Counted from the stretch's first letter, positions 47,427-57,234 are shown. The stretch: 64,000 nt of DNA from Nitrospira defluvii (GCF_905220995.1 NZ_CAJNBJ010000001.1:1116001-1180000), one strand, 5' to 3'. The notes: a model not told the origin generated them from the sequence alone. A program made the numbers and translations.

Positions 47427-48908
47427 ATGACGACTCCCGCCCGCCGCGTCATCGCTCTGGCTCCGATGCCACCGGAAAAGTCCGCCTACGCCCTGGCGCG
47501 CTACAGCCGGTCCCCGGATTCCATCGAAGAAAGTCTCAAGTGGGTCCACGGGCACTCCTCGGAAAAATTCTGGGAGCAGTTCTATTTCGACTATGGCCAT
47601 GGGTCGATTGCGGACCTCGGCCACGTCATCATCTGTTTCGAACAGATTTCTGAGCTGGCTGCGATCCGCTTGGAAGATGAACAAGTCTGGGATGGTCAGG
47701 CCAAATCGAGCCGATATCAGAATTTTTCCTCCACCGGTTGGTATATGCCGGACACCATTCGCGGGCAGGAAACGGAGGCGGTGTATCTGGGCATTTTGCG
47801 CAGCCTCTCGACGGTGTACCGGGCCCTGCACGATCCCTTGAGTCAGTTCCTCACCGAGCGTGAACCGCGACCTGACAGCATGACCCCCGCAGCGTATCAA
47901 CGGGCGATTGCCGCGCGGTCGTTCGACGTCACCCGTTATCTGCTGCCCCTGGCGGCGCAGACGAACGTCGGGCAAGTGGTCAGCATTCGCACGCTTGAAA
48001 AGCAGATCACCCGCTTGCTCTCCTCGCAAATCCCCGAACTTCGCCAGATCGGGGAGGAATTGCAGGAAGCCTGTCGCAAGCCGCCGGTGAATGTGTGGGG
48101 GGAATTGTGCGGGCAGACGGCGGGCGCCGGGGAGCCGATGGCCCCGACGCTGGCGCGGTATGCCAAACCGAACGTGTATCAGGCCGAGGTCTATAGCGAC
48201 CTTGCCCGTCACGCGAAAGAAGCCTTGAAGGGGACCGGGTTGGATCAACCGTCCGCCTGGGGGGCCGCAGAGCCGGTGGATTTGATCGAGCCACATGATC
48301 CGCTTGATGAAGTGGTCACGACGCTGCTCTATCGTGCCTCGCAAGCTCCCTATCGAAAGATCCTGGCGGTGGTGCGCGACTGGACGGAGCAACAAAAGCA
48401 GGACACCTTGGAAGTCGCGTTCCGCAAACGCGGCCCGTACGACGAGTTGATCAAGGAGTTCCGGAGCGGGTACGCATTCGTGTTCGACGTCCTGATGGAT
48501 ATCGGCGGCTGGCGCGACATGCACCGGCATCGGCGTTGTCAGCAGGTGCAGCAGAATTTCACCACGGTGCACGGTTTCGACACGCCGCCCATTCTGGCCG
48601 AGGCCGGACTCGAACAGGAGTATCGCGAGGCCATGGGGCATGTGAAATCCGATATCGAGCAGCTCCGCAAGTCGAGCCAGGAAGCCGCGCTCTATGCCAT
48701 CCCCTTCGGCTTTTCCGTGCGCTGTCTCTTCAAGATGGACTTCGCCGAAGCGGAATATATCGCCAAGTTACGATCCGGGGTGAAGGGGCATTGGTCCTAC
48801 CGCACCATCGCCTGGCTCATGAAAGAAAAAATCACCGAACGATATCCCGTGCTCGGCGCGCGCATGCAGGCCACTTCGCCCGACGTGCAGGATGCGTTGA
48901 CGCGCTGA
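47427..48908 (+). CDS. thyX: FAD-dependent thymidylate synthase, long two-module form
   Basis: A 493-residue protein, about twice the usual ThyX length. The N-terminal half contains YGHGSIADLGH, AKSSRYQNFS and a later ARSFDVTRYLLPLAAQTNVG typical of ThyX. The C-terminal half contains WRDMHRHRRCQQVQQNF, matching the ThyX RHR motif region. ThyX makes dTMP from dUMP using FAD and methylenetetrahydrofolate. The motif serine of RHRxxS is not seen in the C-terminal half. The start at 47427 (MTTPARR) is preferred over an upstream ATG at 47370. Confidence 0.85.
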   Translation: MTTPARRVIALAPMPPEKSAYALARYSRSPDSIEESLKWVHGHSSEKFWEQFYFDYGHGSIADLGHVIICFEQISELAAIRLEDEQVWDGQAKSSRYQNFSSTGWYMPDTIRGQETEAVYLGILRSLSTVYRALHDPLSQFLTEREPRPDSMTPAAYQRAIAARSFDVTRYLLPLAAQTNVGQVVSIRTLEKQITRLLSSQIPELRQIGEELQEACRKPPVNVWGELCGQTAGAGEPMAPTLARYAKPNVYQAEVYSDLARHAKEALKGTGLDQPSAWGAAEPVDLIEPHDPLDEVVTTLLYRASQAPYRKILAVVRDWTEQQKQDTLEVAFRKRGPYDELIKEFRSGYAFVFDVLMDIGGWRDMHRHRRCQQVQQNFTTVHGFDTPPILAEAGLEQEYREAMGHVKSDIEQLRKSSQEAALYAIPFGFSVRCLFKMDFAEAEYIAKLRSGVKGHWSYRTIAWLMKEKITERYPVLGARMQATSPDVQDALTR

Positions 48909-48926
48909 CCGGCATCCAGCCATCTC

Positions 48927-49964
48927 ATGAATCAGCCCATCCACAAGATCGAAACAGCTCTCCTTGCGGGCGACTGGGACCGGTTGGGGTACGAAGCCGG
49001 GGTTTGGGTTCGTGCGATCGACGCGGCCGGCGAAAAGGACCCTCGTCCCTATTTTGCGTTGAATGTGACGCACCTGATTCGAGGTGAATTCGCCGATGCG
49101 TGGCGGGTGCATGCCCATGCGCTGCAAGAAGCCGCCGACATCGACCGGGTGGGAGACTGGCTCCAGACGATTCTGAAACAGCATCCCGACAATGCGCAGG
49201 TGAATTTGGTGCAGGGGATGTTTCTGGCGCAGTCCGGGCAGTCGGAACAATCGATAGTGTTTTACAAAGAAGCCGCGAAGCTCGCCCCTCAGTCGGCCTA
49301 CCCTCATTACTTTTTGGCTCAGATCCATGAGCGGGCGTCCCATCTCGAAATGGCCATTAAGGAATATCGTGAAGCGGTGAAACTGGACCCGTCATTCGCC
49401 GCCGCGCGCACCAATCTCGGCGTCGCCTATCAGGAACAGGGTCGGCTCGAAATGGCCATCCCGCAATATCGGGAAGTCATCAAGTTGAATCCGAACGACG
49501 CCGTCGCCCATGCGAATCTCGGTTGCGCGCTGGCGGAGCAGGGAAAGGTGGAACCGGCGCTGCAGTCGTACAAAGAGGCGTTACGACTCAACCCGAACGA
49601 TGCCGAAATTCACTTTGCGCTCGGCGGTGTCTATGAAACCAAAGGCCGCATAGATCTCGCCATGAAGGAGTATCGCGCAGCCACCGAGGCCAATGCGGAC
49701 CTGGCCCCCGCCCATACCGCCCTCGGCTGGTTGTTGATGGAGCAAGCCCGCCCGACCGAGGCGATGGACGCGTTCAACCGAGCCGTCAAAGCCAACCCCG
49801 AGGACGCGCAAGCGCTGTACGGTATCGGCCGGATTTACGCCGCCAAGGGGAAACGGGAAAGTGCCGCCGAGAATTTCGCCAAAGCCATCCGCTTCGAAAA
49901 AGATCCCGCCAAGAAAAATGCCATCATGAACGCCCTCCTCGCCAGCGGTCAGGTAGGGGATTGA
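48927..49964 (+). CDS. Tetratricopeptide-repeat protein
   Basis: A 345-residue soluble protein. From about residue 90 there are roughly seven 34-residue TPRs with the pattern A..NLG.AY.EQGR.E.A...Y.E.....P (for example ARTNLGVAYQEQGRLEMAI and AHANLGCALAEQGKVEPAL). TPRs are protein-interaction scaffolds. It lies 18 bp after thyX and is probably co-transcribed. Partner unknown. Confidence 0.9.
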   Translation: MNQPIHKIETALLAGDWDRLGYEAGVWVRAIDAAGEKDPRPYFALNVTHLIRGEFADAWRVHAHALQEAADIDRVGDWLQTILKQHPDNAQVNLVQGMFLAQSGQSEQSIVFYKEAAKLAPQSAYPHYFLAQIHERASHLEMAIKEYREAVKLDPSFAAARTNLGVAYQEQGRLEMAIPQYREVIKLNPNDAVAHANLGCALAEQGKVEPALQSYKEALRLNPNDAEIHFALGGVYETKGRIDLAMKEYRAATEANADLAPAHTALGWLLMEQARPTEAMDAFNRAVKANPEDAQALYGIGRIYAAKGKRESAAENFAKAIRFEKDPAKKNAIMNALLASGQVGD

Positions 49965-50135
49965 GGCCTGCAGGGTCGCCCCTCCCGTGCTTACGCAACG
50001 CGCGCCCTCGGAAGGACCTCGACCGACGCGCGCAGGGGAAGCACATCCTCTCAGCTCCCTTGCCGAGGTGGAAATGGCGGGAATCAAGCTATGGACGGTT
50101 TTGCGGGAGTGTGACGAACGTCGCCGGCAGGAGTA

Positions 50136-50405
50136 TTAGAGTTCCCGGATGGCGCCTTGCAGGACGGTCATCTGGGTCATGGGGTCGCCGGAGGCTTGGA
50201 GCTCTGCGCGGATCTGTTCTTTGAGGTAGGTGGTGTAGCCGATTTTGTCGATGAGGAGGTCGAGAAAACGTTCGGAGGACAGCAGGCTCTGCGCCTTCAG
50301 TTCGTCGATGGTCTCGTCGCTCACCGGCACATAGCTGCTGCCGATGTGGAAAATGATATTGTAGTGGCGATCGCGCCCGAGCCGTTCGAACCGTAGTCCC
50401 TTCAC
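50136..50405 (-). CDS. Small conserved protein of unknown function
   Basis: An 89-residue soluble protein, MKGLRFERLGRDRHYNIIFHIG..., with a helical C-terminal half (ERFLDLLIDKIGYTTYLKEQIRAELQ). No family recognised. The start at 50405 has AGGAAGGACGGC upstream. Coding bias and a coherent hydrophobic pattern support it as a gene. Confidence 0.6.
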   Translation of the reverse strand: MKGLRFERLGRDRHYNIIFHIGSSYVPVSDETIDELKAQSLLSSERFLDLLIDKIGYTTYLKEQIRAELQASGDPMTQMTVLQGAIREL

Positions 50406-50523
50406 GTGCCGTCCTTCCTCTTACAGGCCAACGGGGGCACATTGTAGACAATCACCGGGGAGAAGACAAGGTCAGCTGTGCCCGAAACGACAGGCCGGCT
50501 GGGCTTCCTGCCGGTCTCTGGCT

Positions 50524-50865
50524 TCAGGATTTCCCGCTTTTCTTGCCGAAGTAGTCGCGCCGGCTGACGGCCACATCCGACACGAACATCACGCCGGAAT
50601 GACGCTCGAACAGCGGCCGGAGTCCGGCGAGCACCGGCTCGACTTTTTCCTCCGGCACCACGGCCATGATCATGATCAGGCTTTCCTGCTCGCTGAACAT
50701 AAAGTGGGCCTCGCGTACGCCGTGATGGCCCTTTCCCGAGATGTTACCGATGATGGTGTACCCGGTCGCTTCCACCTTGTCCAGCAACTCCGTGACAAAC
50801 GGCCGATGCTCCCCGGATACGATGACGCGAATTTCCTTCATGGGATGCAACGTGAGTGCGGCCAT
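50524..50865 (-). CDS. PII-like signalling protein of the Dab/Mps operon
   Basis: A 113-residue protein with a GlnB-like ferredoxin fold: IRVIVSGEHRPFVTELLDKVEATGYTIIGNISGKGHHGVRE, then LIMIMAVVPEEKVEPVLAGLRPLFERHSGVMFVSDVAVSRR. The T-loop is short, and the uridylylated tyrosine of classic PII is absent. It is 54 bp downstream of the dabA-like gene, so it may regulate bicarbonate uptake, as SbtB does for SbtA in cyanobacteria (analogy only). Ribosome-binding site AAAGGAG. Confidence 0.82.
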   Translation of the reverse strand: MAALTLHPMKEIRVIVSGEHRPFVTELLDKVEATGYTIIGNISGKGHHGVREAHFMFSEQESLIMIMAVVPEEKVEPVLAGLRPLFERHSGVMFVSDVAVSRRDYFGKKSGKS

Positions 50866-50919
50866 CTCTCCACTCCTTTGAAAAAGATCCTGCGAGTTCT
50901 TCCTGATGTCTCGTGTGCG

Positions 50920-53900
50920 TTAGGTGTCGCCGGGGTGCCTGATTCGACGCCAGACTCCCGACGGCATGTAGCGGTACCAAATTCCATCCTCAGGGTCCAG
51001 CGCGGCCAGATGGACCCACTCGTTGTGGTAGAAATGCTGCAAAATCTCATGCCGGGCGATGAGTTGTTCAATCCGGGTCCGCGAGGCCTCCACCAGTGTC
51101 AGCAGACGCATGGGTTCGTGGTACGGCACCTCGTCGTTCATGACGGTCTGCCAGGCCAGACCGAGCCGCAGGTCGCTCCAGGGACCGGCCATGATACCGA
51201 TGCGCCCGACGACGTTGTGATAGATCTTGCTTCCGCTTCCATACACGTCGTTGTCGGCGGCCGAGAAATAATGCTCCATGTTGATCCACTGCGCCACCAC
51301 CTGGGGCGCGGTCAGGAGCACTTCCAGCCAGCGGGCGGTCGGATCTTCCCGATGGTCGTAGGACTGGAGGAAGACACGTCCGCCCAAATTTAATCCCTTC
51401 GTCAATTCCCGGCGGCCGATGATGAACGTTGTGTTCCCGGAGAGGCCCCATTCGGGCCGGACCTGGCTCCAGTCCGCGCTGCGTCCAGCCACATGGGCCG
51501 AGGCCTTGTCGAGGGCCAGAACCGCACCGACGTCGGGAAACCGCGTGCAGCGCTCCTGGCTGGTGAGCTGGGCCGCCTCCCGCAAATCGTCATACAGCCG
51601 TGCGACGTCTTTACGATGGGTCGGGGGCGCGTCTTCAAGGTCGAAGAGCTGCACCTCGTCGGTTGTGGTGTCGACTTGCCCGGCGAGGAAATGAGTATCG
51701 GGTGGAATCTCAATGCCGCGTTTCGCCAGCCGCTCGCGCACCGGCGGCCGGTTGGCCATGGCGGCCAGGACGCGGGCATTCGGTTTTCCTTCGTTGCCGC
51801 CGCAGGCGCCGCAGTCCAAGGCCGACTCGAAGGGATTGTTCTCCGTCGTGCTGCCGTGGGCGCAGAAGAGCACCAGTCGCGCAAAATTTCGTACCAGCCC
51901 CATCATGCGCAAGGCGGTTTCGACCGTCAGGACCTGCTCGTCGAGCGTAAAGCCGGTGCGAGTGATGCGTTCCTTCTGGCGCGAGGCCGCGCGGCGATTG
52001 ATCCGGTAGTGGCGGCGCAAATCGTCGAGGAATGTGGCCAACTGCTCGGCTGACAGATCGACCGCTTTGGCGGCGTCAGTCAGGTACGGTTCGACGGGCG
52101 CCTCCTCATCCAGTGCACGCCGCCGGAGGGCCTCCACGAACTCGGCCTCGACGCGAGAGCCGTGGAGCCCGAGTTGGTCACGCAACGCTTTCCAGATCAA
52201 CGCGCGTTGCTCGGAGACGACCATTTCCTCGGTTTCGGCCGGCGCCAGTTTATCCACCGTCAAGATGGTCGCGATCGGCGGAACAAACAATCGCCGTACC
52301 CAGGTGGTCAGGCGTTTGTATAGCGCGGGCACCAGGGTTTTGGCCATCATGGGGAGAGCATAAAACCAGCCGAGCGACTCCACCATGACGTACGGGGTGA
52401 CCACGTTTTCTTTCAGGTCATGCAACAGGGTATGTCCGGCGTGGACGAGTTTGGCGCGCGACTGATGTTTGGAGACGTAGTGATCCAGATAACTGCGCGG
52501 AATCTCGCGGACTTCGTTCTTGGCGCGCATGATGACGGGGAATTGCTCCGTCTCATGTTCCTTGCCCCAGGCCCGGTAGCGGATAAAGACGGCGAAGAAT
52601 CCGGCGAAGCCATAGGTGTCGTTGGCGCCCGTCGATTCCAGATGGCGGCGAAACGGCTCGGAGCGCACATCGATGCAAAAGACCGATTGCGAATGGGGCC
52701 GGACCGGCGGCCGGTGGTCGGGAGTCGCCGGCTGCGGTTTGGTCGGTGTGCGCTGCAACATCCCGAAGAGATGCTCGTGATACCCGGCCTCGAAGGCGTT
52801 CAGCCACACCGGGCCATGCGCCGATTCGGGAAACGCGTCCATCCAGTCCAGGAGTTGGCGTAGCGCCGGCAGCGGAGCGTCCATCAAGAGCGTCGGCACA
52901 ATCTGAAGCGCCTGGGCGAGTGTGAGCAAGCGGCGAGCCATGCTTCGCTGCGCAGCCCGCTCCCGGCGTGGGCCATACTCGATCTGGTAGTGATGGGTCA
53001 GTTGCTCCCATTCCCGTGTGAGTCGAGCGTTGTTCTGGGTGGAGCCGGCCTTGGCGTGGAGCCGGGCCACGCGATCGACATAGGCGGCGGGTAGCCGACC
53101 GGCGACCCATTCCTTCCGTATGAAGTACGCGTGGGGCTGCTGGTCCATGAAGCGCAAGACGGCGCGATAGGTGCCGTCGATGCCCAAGTCGTGCTGACAG
53201 ACCTTCTGGACCAGCTCCCGCACGTACCACAGCCGGACGGCCAGAAATTTCACCAGGCCGACAGGGTAGGCCTGCTGCCAGGCGTAGTCATTTTCCTCCG
53301 CCCGCCATTTGATGAAACCGGCCCATCCAGGCAGCGCCGCGAGCTGGAGGGACAGGTAGTCCTGCCTGAACTCCACCGGGATGGCGAGCGCTTCCAGACA
53401 ATCGAGTACCACGTCTTCCGGATGTTCCGGGAGCGCGGCAATTTTCCGGCGGCTGTCTTCGATGCCGCAGGTCATCCACTCCTTCCCGGCGGCCTGTTTC
53501 CATGCGGCATAGAAGCCTTGATGCCGTTCCGGCATCGGCCAGGCGGCGTGACCCTCGTCGAGGAAGGCTTCACACCATTTGACGAGTTCACCGTTAATCT
53601 GGTCGACGATCGTGGTCCCCATGGTTCGGTCGCACCAGCTCGACAGTGTCAACTCCCGTCCGAGGGCCGTCACATCCTCGCGGATGGCGGCGGCCATGCG
53701 TTCCTGCACGTTCGGCGTGCAGAATGACACGAGGCGTTCGGCCAACACGTCGATGGGTTCTTCGTCCGGCGCCGGTTCCATGAGCCGGTCGAATGGCTCG
53801 TCGGTTGGACGGGAGAGGCCGTGGGTCAGGCAGGCTCGCAAGACCTCGCGATGCGCGATGCGACAGGATCCGAGGTCGACTTCGTCAGGACGCGCGAGGG

Positions 53901-54186
53901 TGGCCAAGGCCTCGTCCACGTGCCGGACCAGAATGCGGCCGGACTTCAAGTACCGCCGATACATGTCGCCGGAGAGGTAACCGTTCCCGCCCAAAAACTG
54001 CTTGCCGCGGCGGACCGTCTCGGTAAACGGGAGATACTCCAGGCTGTGCAACGGATTATGGTGGACGAACGTGCGCATGGGCCAGTACTGCGCGATGACC
54101 TCGCTGGCCAGTCGAATCGTCCCTCGCAATTCCATGCGGCGGGCTTCGAGATCGCTGTGTCCGGGTGTCTGGCTCACCGGGTCCAT
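50920..54186 (-). CDS. dabA: DabA/MpsB-like inorganic carbon transporter subunit (DUF2309)
   Basis: A 1088-residue DUF2309 protein. The beta-carbonic-anhydrase-like zinc site is intact: Cys504 and Asp506 (VFCIDVRSEPFRRHLE), His777 (AHGSTTENNPF) and Cys792 (LDCGACGGN). The 2- and 15-residue spacings match characterised DabA. With the NuoL-like DabB it takes up CO2/bicarbonate energised by cations. It is longer than typical DabA (about 800-850 residues). The start at 54186 (MDPVSQT) was chosen; the frame is open far upstream only because it shadows the previous gene. It overlaps that gene by 13 bp. Confidence 0.94.
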   Translation of the reverse strand: MDPVSQTPGHSDLEARRMELRGTIRLASEVIAQYWPMRTFVHHNPLHSLEYLPFTETVRRGKQFLGGNGYLSGDMYRRYLKSGRILVRHVDEALATLARPDEVDLGSCRIAHREVLRACLTHGLSRPTDEPFDRLMEPAPDEEPIDVLAERLVSFCTPNVQERMAAAIREDVTALGRELTLSSWCDRTMGTTIVDQINGELVKWCEAFLDEGHAAWPMPERHQGFYAAWKQAAGKEWMTCGIEDSRRKIAALPEHPEDVVLDCLEALAIPVEFRQDYLSLQLAALPGWAGFIKWRAEENDYAWQQAYPVGLVKFLAVRLWYVRELVQKVCQHDLGIDGTYRAVLRFMDQQPHAYFIRKEWVAGRLPAAYVDRVARLHAKAGSTQNNARLTREWEQLTHHYQIEYGPRRERAAQRSMARRLLTLAQALQIVPTLLMDAPLPALRQLLDWMDAFPESAHGPVWLNAFEAGYHEHLFGMLQRTPTKPQPATPDHRPPVRPHSQSVFCIDVRSEPFRRHLESTGANDTYGFAGFFAVFIRYRAWGKEHETEQFPVIMRAKNEVREIPRSYLDHYVSKHQSRAKLVHAGHTLLHDLKENVVTPYVMVESLGWFYALPMMAKTLVPALYKRLTTWVRRLFVPPIATILTVDKLAPAETEEMVVSEQRALIWKALRDQLGLHGSRVEAEFVEALRRRALDEEAPVEPYLTDAAKAVDLSAEQLATFLDDLRRHYRINRRAASRQKERITRTGFTLDEQVLTVETALRMMGLVRNFARLVLFCAHGSTTENNPFESALDCGACGGNEGKPNARVLAAMANRPPVRERLAKRGIEIPPDTHFLAGQVDTTTDEVQLFDLEDAPPTHRKDVARLYDDLREAAQLTSQERCTRFPDVGAVLALDKASAHVAGRSADWSQVRPEWGLSGNTTFIIGRRELTKGLNLGGRVFLQSYDHREDPTARWLEVLLTAPQVVAQWINMEHYFSAADNDVYGSGSKIYHNVVGRIGIMAGPWSDLRLGLAWQTVMNDEVPYHEPMRLLTLVEASRTRIEQLIARHEILQHFYHNEWVHLAALDPEDGIWYRYMPSGVWRRIRHPGDT

Positions 54187-55481
54187 GTGTCCCCCTGCGA
54201 GGCGGTCGAGAGGGGAGGCGTCGGCGCGTTCGACTCGAACCATCGTGAGGGCGCCGTTCCGAGCACCAGTAACAGGAACAGCAGTAGCACGAGCGACATG
54301 AATTCCGTCCGGCGGAGATCTTCGTAACGGAGCTCCGCGTGCGCCCGGCCGAACACGAGTTGTTGCACGAGTTCCATCTGGTACCAGGAGGCAGTCAACC
54401 AGACGAGCATGATGACGGCGAAGGGTCCGGATGGGGTAAAGGTCGGTAGGAGCAACATGCTCAAGAAGCCGGAAAACACGCCGAACGGCGGCATGCCCAA
54501 GGCGGCGAGCGCGAGCAACGCCAGCAGCGTGCTGAAGCGGGGCATGGGATAGGCCATCCCGCCGAGCGTGCGAAGATCCACGTCGCCGTACCGCGCTCGG
54601 ATCGCGAACCAGGCCAGCAGGAGTCCGCTGGTGGCGAGCCCGACGGCACTGAGGTAGATCGTGGCGGGAATCGGCGCGGTTCCCGTATCGGCGACGTACC
54701 ACCAGAGCAGGCAGAAGAAGGCCAGCGCGGCATAGGCGAGTCGAGGCAGCGGTCGCGATTGAATTAATGCCCGCAACGATCCGTAGACGGCGCCCGCGAG
54801 GGCCAGAATCGCCAGGGTGTGGAGCACTGTCCCGGACAAGGTCGGGAGCAGGACCTGCAAGTCGTGAAACCCGACCATGGGTAGCAGTAAGGCCAGGAAT
54901 GCGGGGAGATTGCCCGGCAACCCGCTCAACGATGCCACGAATCCACTGTGGAGGGGCAGTAGAGGGAAGAGCGTCGCGCACGCCATCAGGCCGGCGATGT
55001 CCGATGCCGGAGCCGGAAGCACGAGGGCCACGAGGATTGCGATGATGCCCAACCCGTAGGACGCCAGGCCTCGCCAGGTGTCCGGCGCAGAAACTGGTTG
55101 ATGTCGGTACAACACACCGCACAGGAGGATCAGCAGCAGGAGGAGCAGGATTCCATGGACGAGTCCCTGGCTTGTCAGGGTGCCGAGTCCCAGGCCCAGC
55201 AGGATGAGGGTCATGGGCCAGGCCGGACTCGTGTCCCGGTGCAAGGGCTGGCCAAGCAGCGACAGACAGGCCGTCAACGGCAGCAGGCAGAGAAAGGGGA
55301 CACCCACAGAGGGCTCGCCCAGAGCCAGGGCCGAGCCGATGATAGAGCACAGGCTGACCACCGTGGTGATCAAGGCGGCCGTTTTCATCCGCGAAAGGGC
55401 GGCTCTCAACAGCCAGCTGAGTCCCGCGCCGAGGATCGGAACGGCGAGGAGCAGCCATGGTGTCATCCAGGCTCGCATCAT
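54174..55481 (-). CDS. NuoM/MrpD-like membrane subunit, divergent, inserted between dabB and dabA
   Basis: A 435-residue polytopic membrane protein with about 12 helices. It resembles the proton-antiporter family (NuoL/M/N, MrpD), for example in GLATSGLLLAWFAIRARYGDVDLRTLGG and ALGMPPFGVFSGFLSM. The usual GK...FP..TWLP channel segment is degenerate (LFPLLPLHSGFVASLSGLPG), lacking the key lysine. It lies between the NuoL-like and DabA genes and overlaps dabA. Two-gene Dab systems lack this subunit. It may be a structural or second-channel component. Confidence 0.78.
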   Translation of the reverse strand: MMRAWMTPWLLLAVPILGAGLSWLLRAALSRMKTAALITTVVSLCSIIGSALALGEPSVGVPFLCLLPLTACLSLLGQPLHRDTSPAWPMTLILLGLGLGTLTSQGLVHGILLLLLLILLCGVLYRHQPVSAPDTWRGLASYGLGIIAILVALVLPAPASDIAGLMACATLFPLLPLHSGFVASLSGLPGNLPAFLALLLPMVGFHDLQVLLPTLSGTVLHTLAILALAGAVYGSLRALIQSRPLPRLAYAALAFFCLLWWYVADTGTAPIPATIYLSAVGLATSGLLLAWFAIRARYGDVDLRTLGGMAYPMPRFSTLLALLALAALGMPPFGVFSGFLSMLLLPTFTPSGPFAVIMLVWLTASWYQMELVQQLVFGRAHAELRYEDLRRTEFMSLVLLLFLLLVLGTAPSRWFESNAPTPPLSTASQGDTWTR

Positions 55482-55539
55482 GACTCGCCTCCGGGTGCGG
55501 CCACTCCCCGACGGTCGAATCTGCGTGACGTGCGGGTAA

Positions 55540-57234
55540 TCACGACAGGCGTTTCTCCAACCGATGGGCGACGTGGGTCACGAGACGGCCGAGTTTGAGG
55601 TAGAGCTGATCCAGGTAGAGTCGGTTCATGCACACCACATAGAGGCGAACGAGGAACGCCTCGATCCAGCCGGGAATCGTGATGGTACGGCCATGGGCGT
55701 GGGCATAGAGATAGACCCAGCTGAGCACCGTCAGTAGAGTGGTGCCGACCACCAGGCTATCAAAGAGCCGTCCGGGAAGCGCTGCTGCCTTAAAGTAGGA
55801 TGCCACCTCCTCAGCGTTCGGGTAGAGGAAATGGGTAAAGCTCTCCACCGCGAACAGGTAGGTGAAGACCACGATGATCAGGGTCACCAGCATGGCGGCG
55901 GACACTTTCCACGAAGCCACGGCGCGTATGCGCGTCAGCGAGAGGATGGCCTGTGACGAGGTGACCCAGATGAAAAACAGGAAGATCACCGTACCTTGTG
56001 ATTCGAGCAACGGAATCCTTAGCACGCCATGGGTGACCAGCAGGATGACCAGCGGGAGCAACAGCGTAGTGAAGAATCCGGTGGACCAGGTCAGGCTGGA
56101 GAATTCGCTTTCCTCCGCCTCCCGATCAAGGTGGGGAAACGACGGCTCCTGGCGGGCCTTGTGGATGACGTTCCCGCAGTTCAGAAACACGGTGCCCTTG
56201 AAGAGCCCGTGGGCGATCAGATGGAACACGGCGAGGGAGAAGGCGCCCAGACCACATTCCATGATCATGTAGCCCATCTGCCCGATCGTCGAGAAGCCCA
56301 GCGTTTTCTTGATATCGTTTTGAGTCAACATCATGGTGGCGCCGAGCATAGCTGTCAGCATGCCGATGACGAAGACCAGGTGCAATGTCGACGGACTCAG
56401 GCCGTACAGCGGGGCGAGCCGGTTCAGCAGGAACCCTCCGGCGTTGATAATGCCCGCGTGCAAGAGGGCATGGATCGGCGTCGGCGCGTAGAGTGAACGG
56501 GGCAACCAGGTGTGAATCGGGAACTGGGCCGACTTGCCCATCGCGCCGCCGAAAATGAGCAGCGTCACCGCGGTCACGCCGTTCATCTCCCAGCCGAGTT
56601 CCGGCCAGATGAACAGCGTGATGGGCGTCTCCGTGGCGCGTGTGAACAGTGTCTGAAACTCGAACGTGCCGTAGAGGGAATAGGCCAGGACAATGCCTGC
56701 GAGAAACGCGGCATCGCTGAGTCGCAACATGGTGAAGGTGTTGGCGGCGCCGGAGAGGGTGGCGCCGTGGCCGTGATTGTGTGCGAGCAGGAACAGCAGC
56801 CAGGAGAGAATTTGCCAGAAGATGAACAGCATGACGAGATTGGCGCTGGAGACCATGCAGAGCAGCACGGAAGTCGTGAGGCCCAGCATGCCCAGATAGC
56901 GCCGATACCCGCGATCCTGATACATGTAGCCCATGGAATAGCGATAAATGAGCGTGGTGACGCCGGTGATGAGCACCATCATGACGGCGCTGAGCCGGTC
57001 GATATAGAACCCGATCGGGAAGGCGAGATTGGCGACGGCGGCCGGATCGTACAACTGGATGGTGACCGGTCCCCCGGTGGTCACCAGCACTAGGGTGAGC
57101 AGGGCGCCCAAGAAGGAGGCGACGATCGGAAGGAGTCCGGCCCTCGCATTCTGGTCCTGTTCGGCGCGATCTCCGGTCATCACGATGAACGCCGTCAATA
57201 ACGGCAACAGCGGGACGAGGACGAGGAAAGCCAT
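55540..57234 (-). CDS. dabB: DabB/MpsA-like NuoL-type cation-translocating subunit
   Basis: A 564-residue membrane protein of the NuoL/antiporter family with about 14 helices. The channel motifs are intact: GGAMGKSAQFPIHTWLPRSLYAPTPIHALLHAG (conserved Lys and His) and LTQNDIKKTLGFSTIGQMGYM. It is the partner of DabA/MpsB in bicarbonate uptake and is first in the operon. The start at 57234 (MAFLVLVPLL) follows AAGGGG; the longer frame covers leader RNA. The leader contains a strong terminator 20-75 bp upstream of the start. Confidence 0.92.
   Translation of the reverse strand: MAFLVLVPLLPLLTAFIVMTGDRAEQDQNARAGLLPIVASFLGALLTLVLVTTGGPVTIQLYDPAAVANLAFPIGFYIDRLSAVMMVLITGVTTLIYRYSMGYMYQDRGYRRYLGMLGLTTSVLLCMVSSANLVMLFIFWQILSWLLFLLAHNHGHGATLSGAANTFTMLRLSDAAFLAGIVLAYSLYGTFEFQTLFTRATETPITLFIWPELGWEMNGVTAVTLLIFGGAMGKSAQFPIHTWLPRSLYAPTPIHALLHAGIINAGGFLLNRLAPLYGLSPSTLHLVFVIGMLTAMLGATMMLTQNDIKKTLGFSTIGQMGYMIMECGLGAFSLAVFHLIAHGLFKGTVFLNCGNVIHKARQEPSFPHLDREAEESEFSSLTWSTGFFTTLLLPLVILLVTHGVLRIPLLESQGTVIFLFFIWVTSSQAILSLTRIRAVASWKVSAAMLVTLIIVVFTYLFAVESFTHFLYPNAEEVASYFKAAALPGRLFDSLVVGTTLLTVLSWVYLYAHAHGRTITIPGWIEAFLVRLYVVCMNRLYLDQLYLKLGRLVTHVAHRLEKRLS

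Noticed and set aside
47221-47430. Small plus-strand gene upstream of thyX
   Set aside because: No ribosome-binding site, Arg/Pro-rich shadow-like composition, and it overlaps the thyX start.
54187-55458. A single 1512-residue open frame covering dabA and the upstream gene
   Set aside because: The first 424 residues are low-complexity Arg/Pro/Ala sequence antiparallel in style to no family, in an alternate frame of a good membrane protein; dabA has its own start at 54186.
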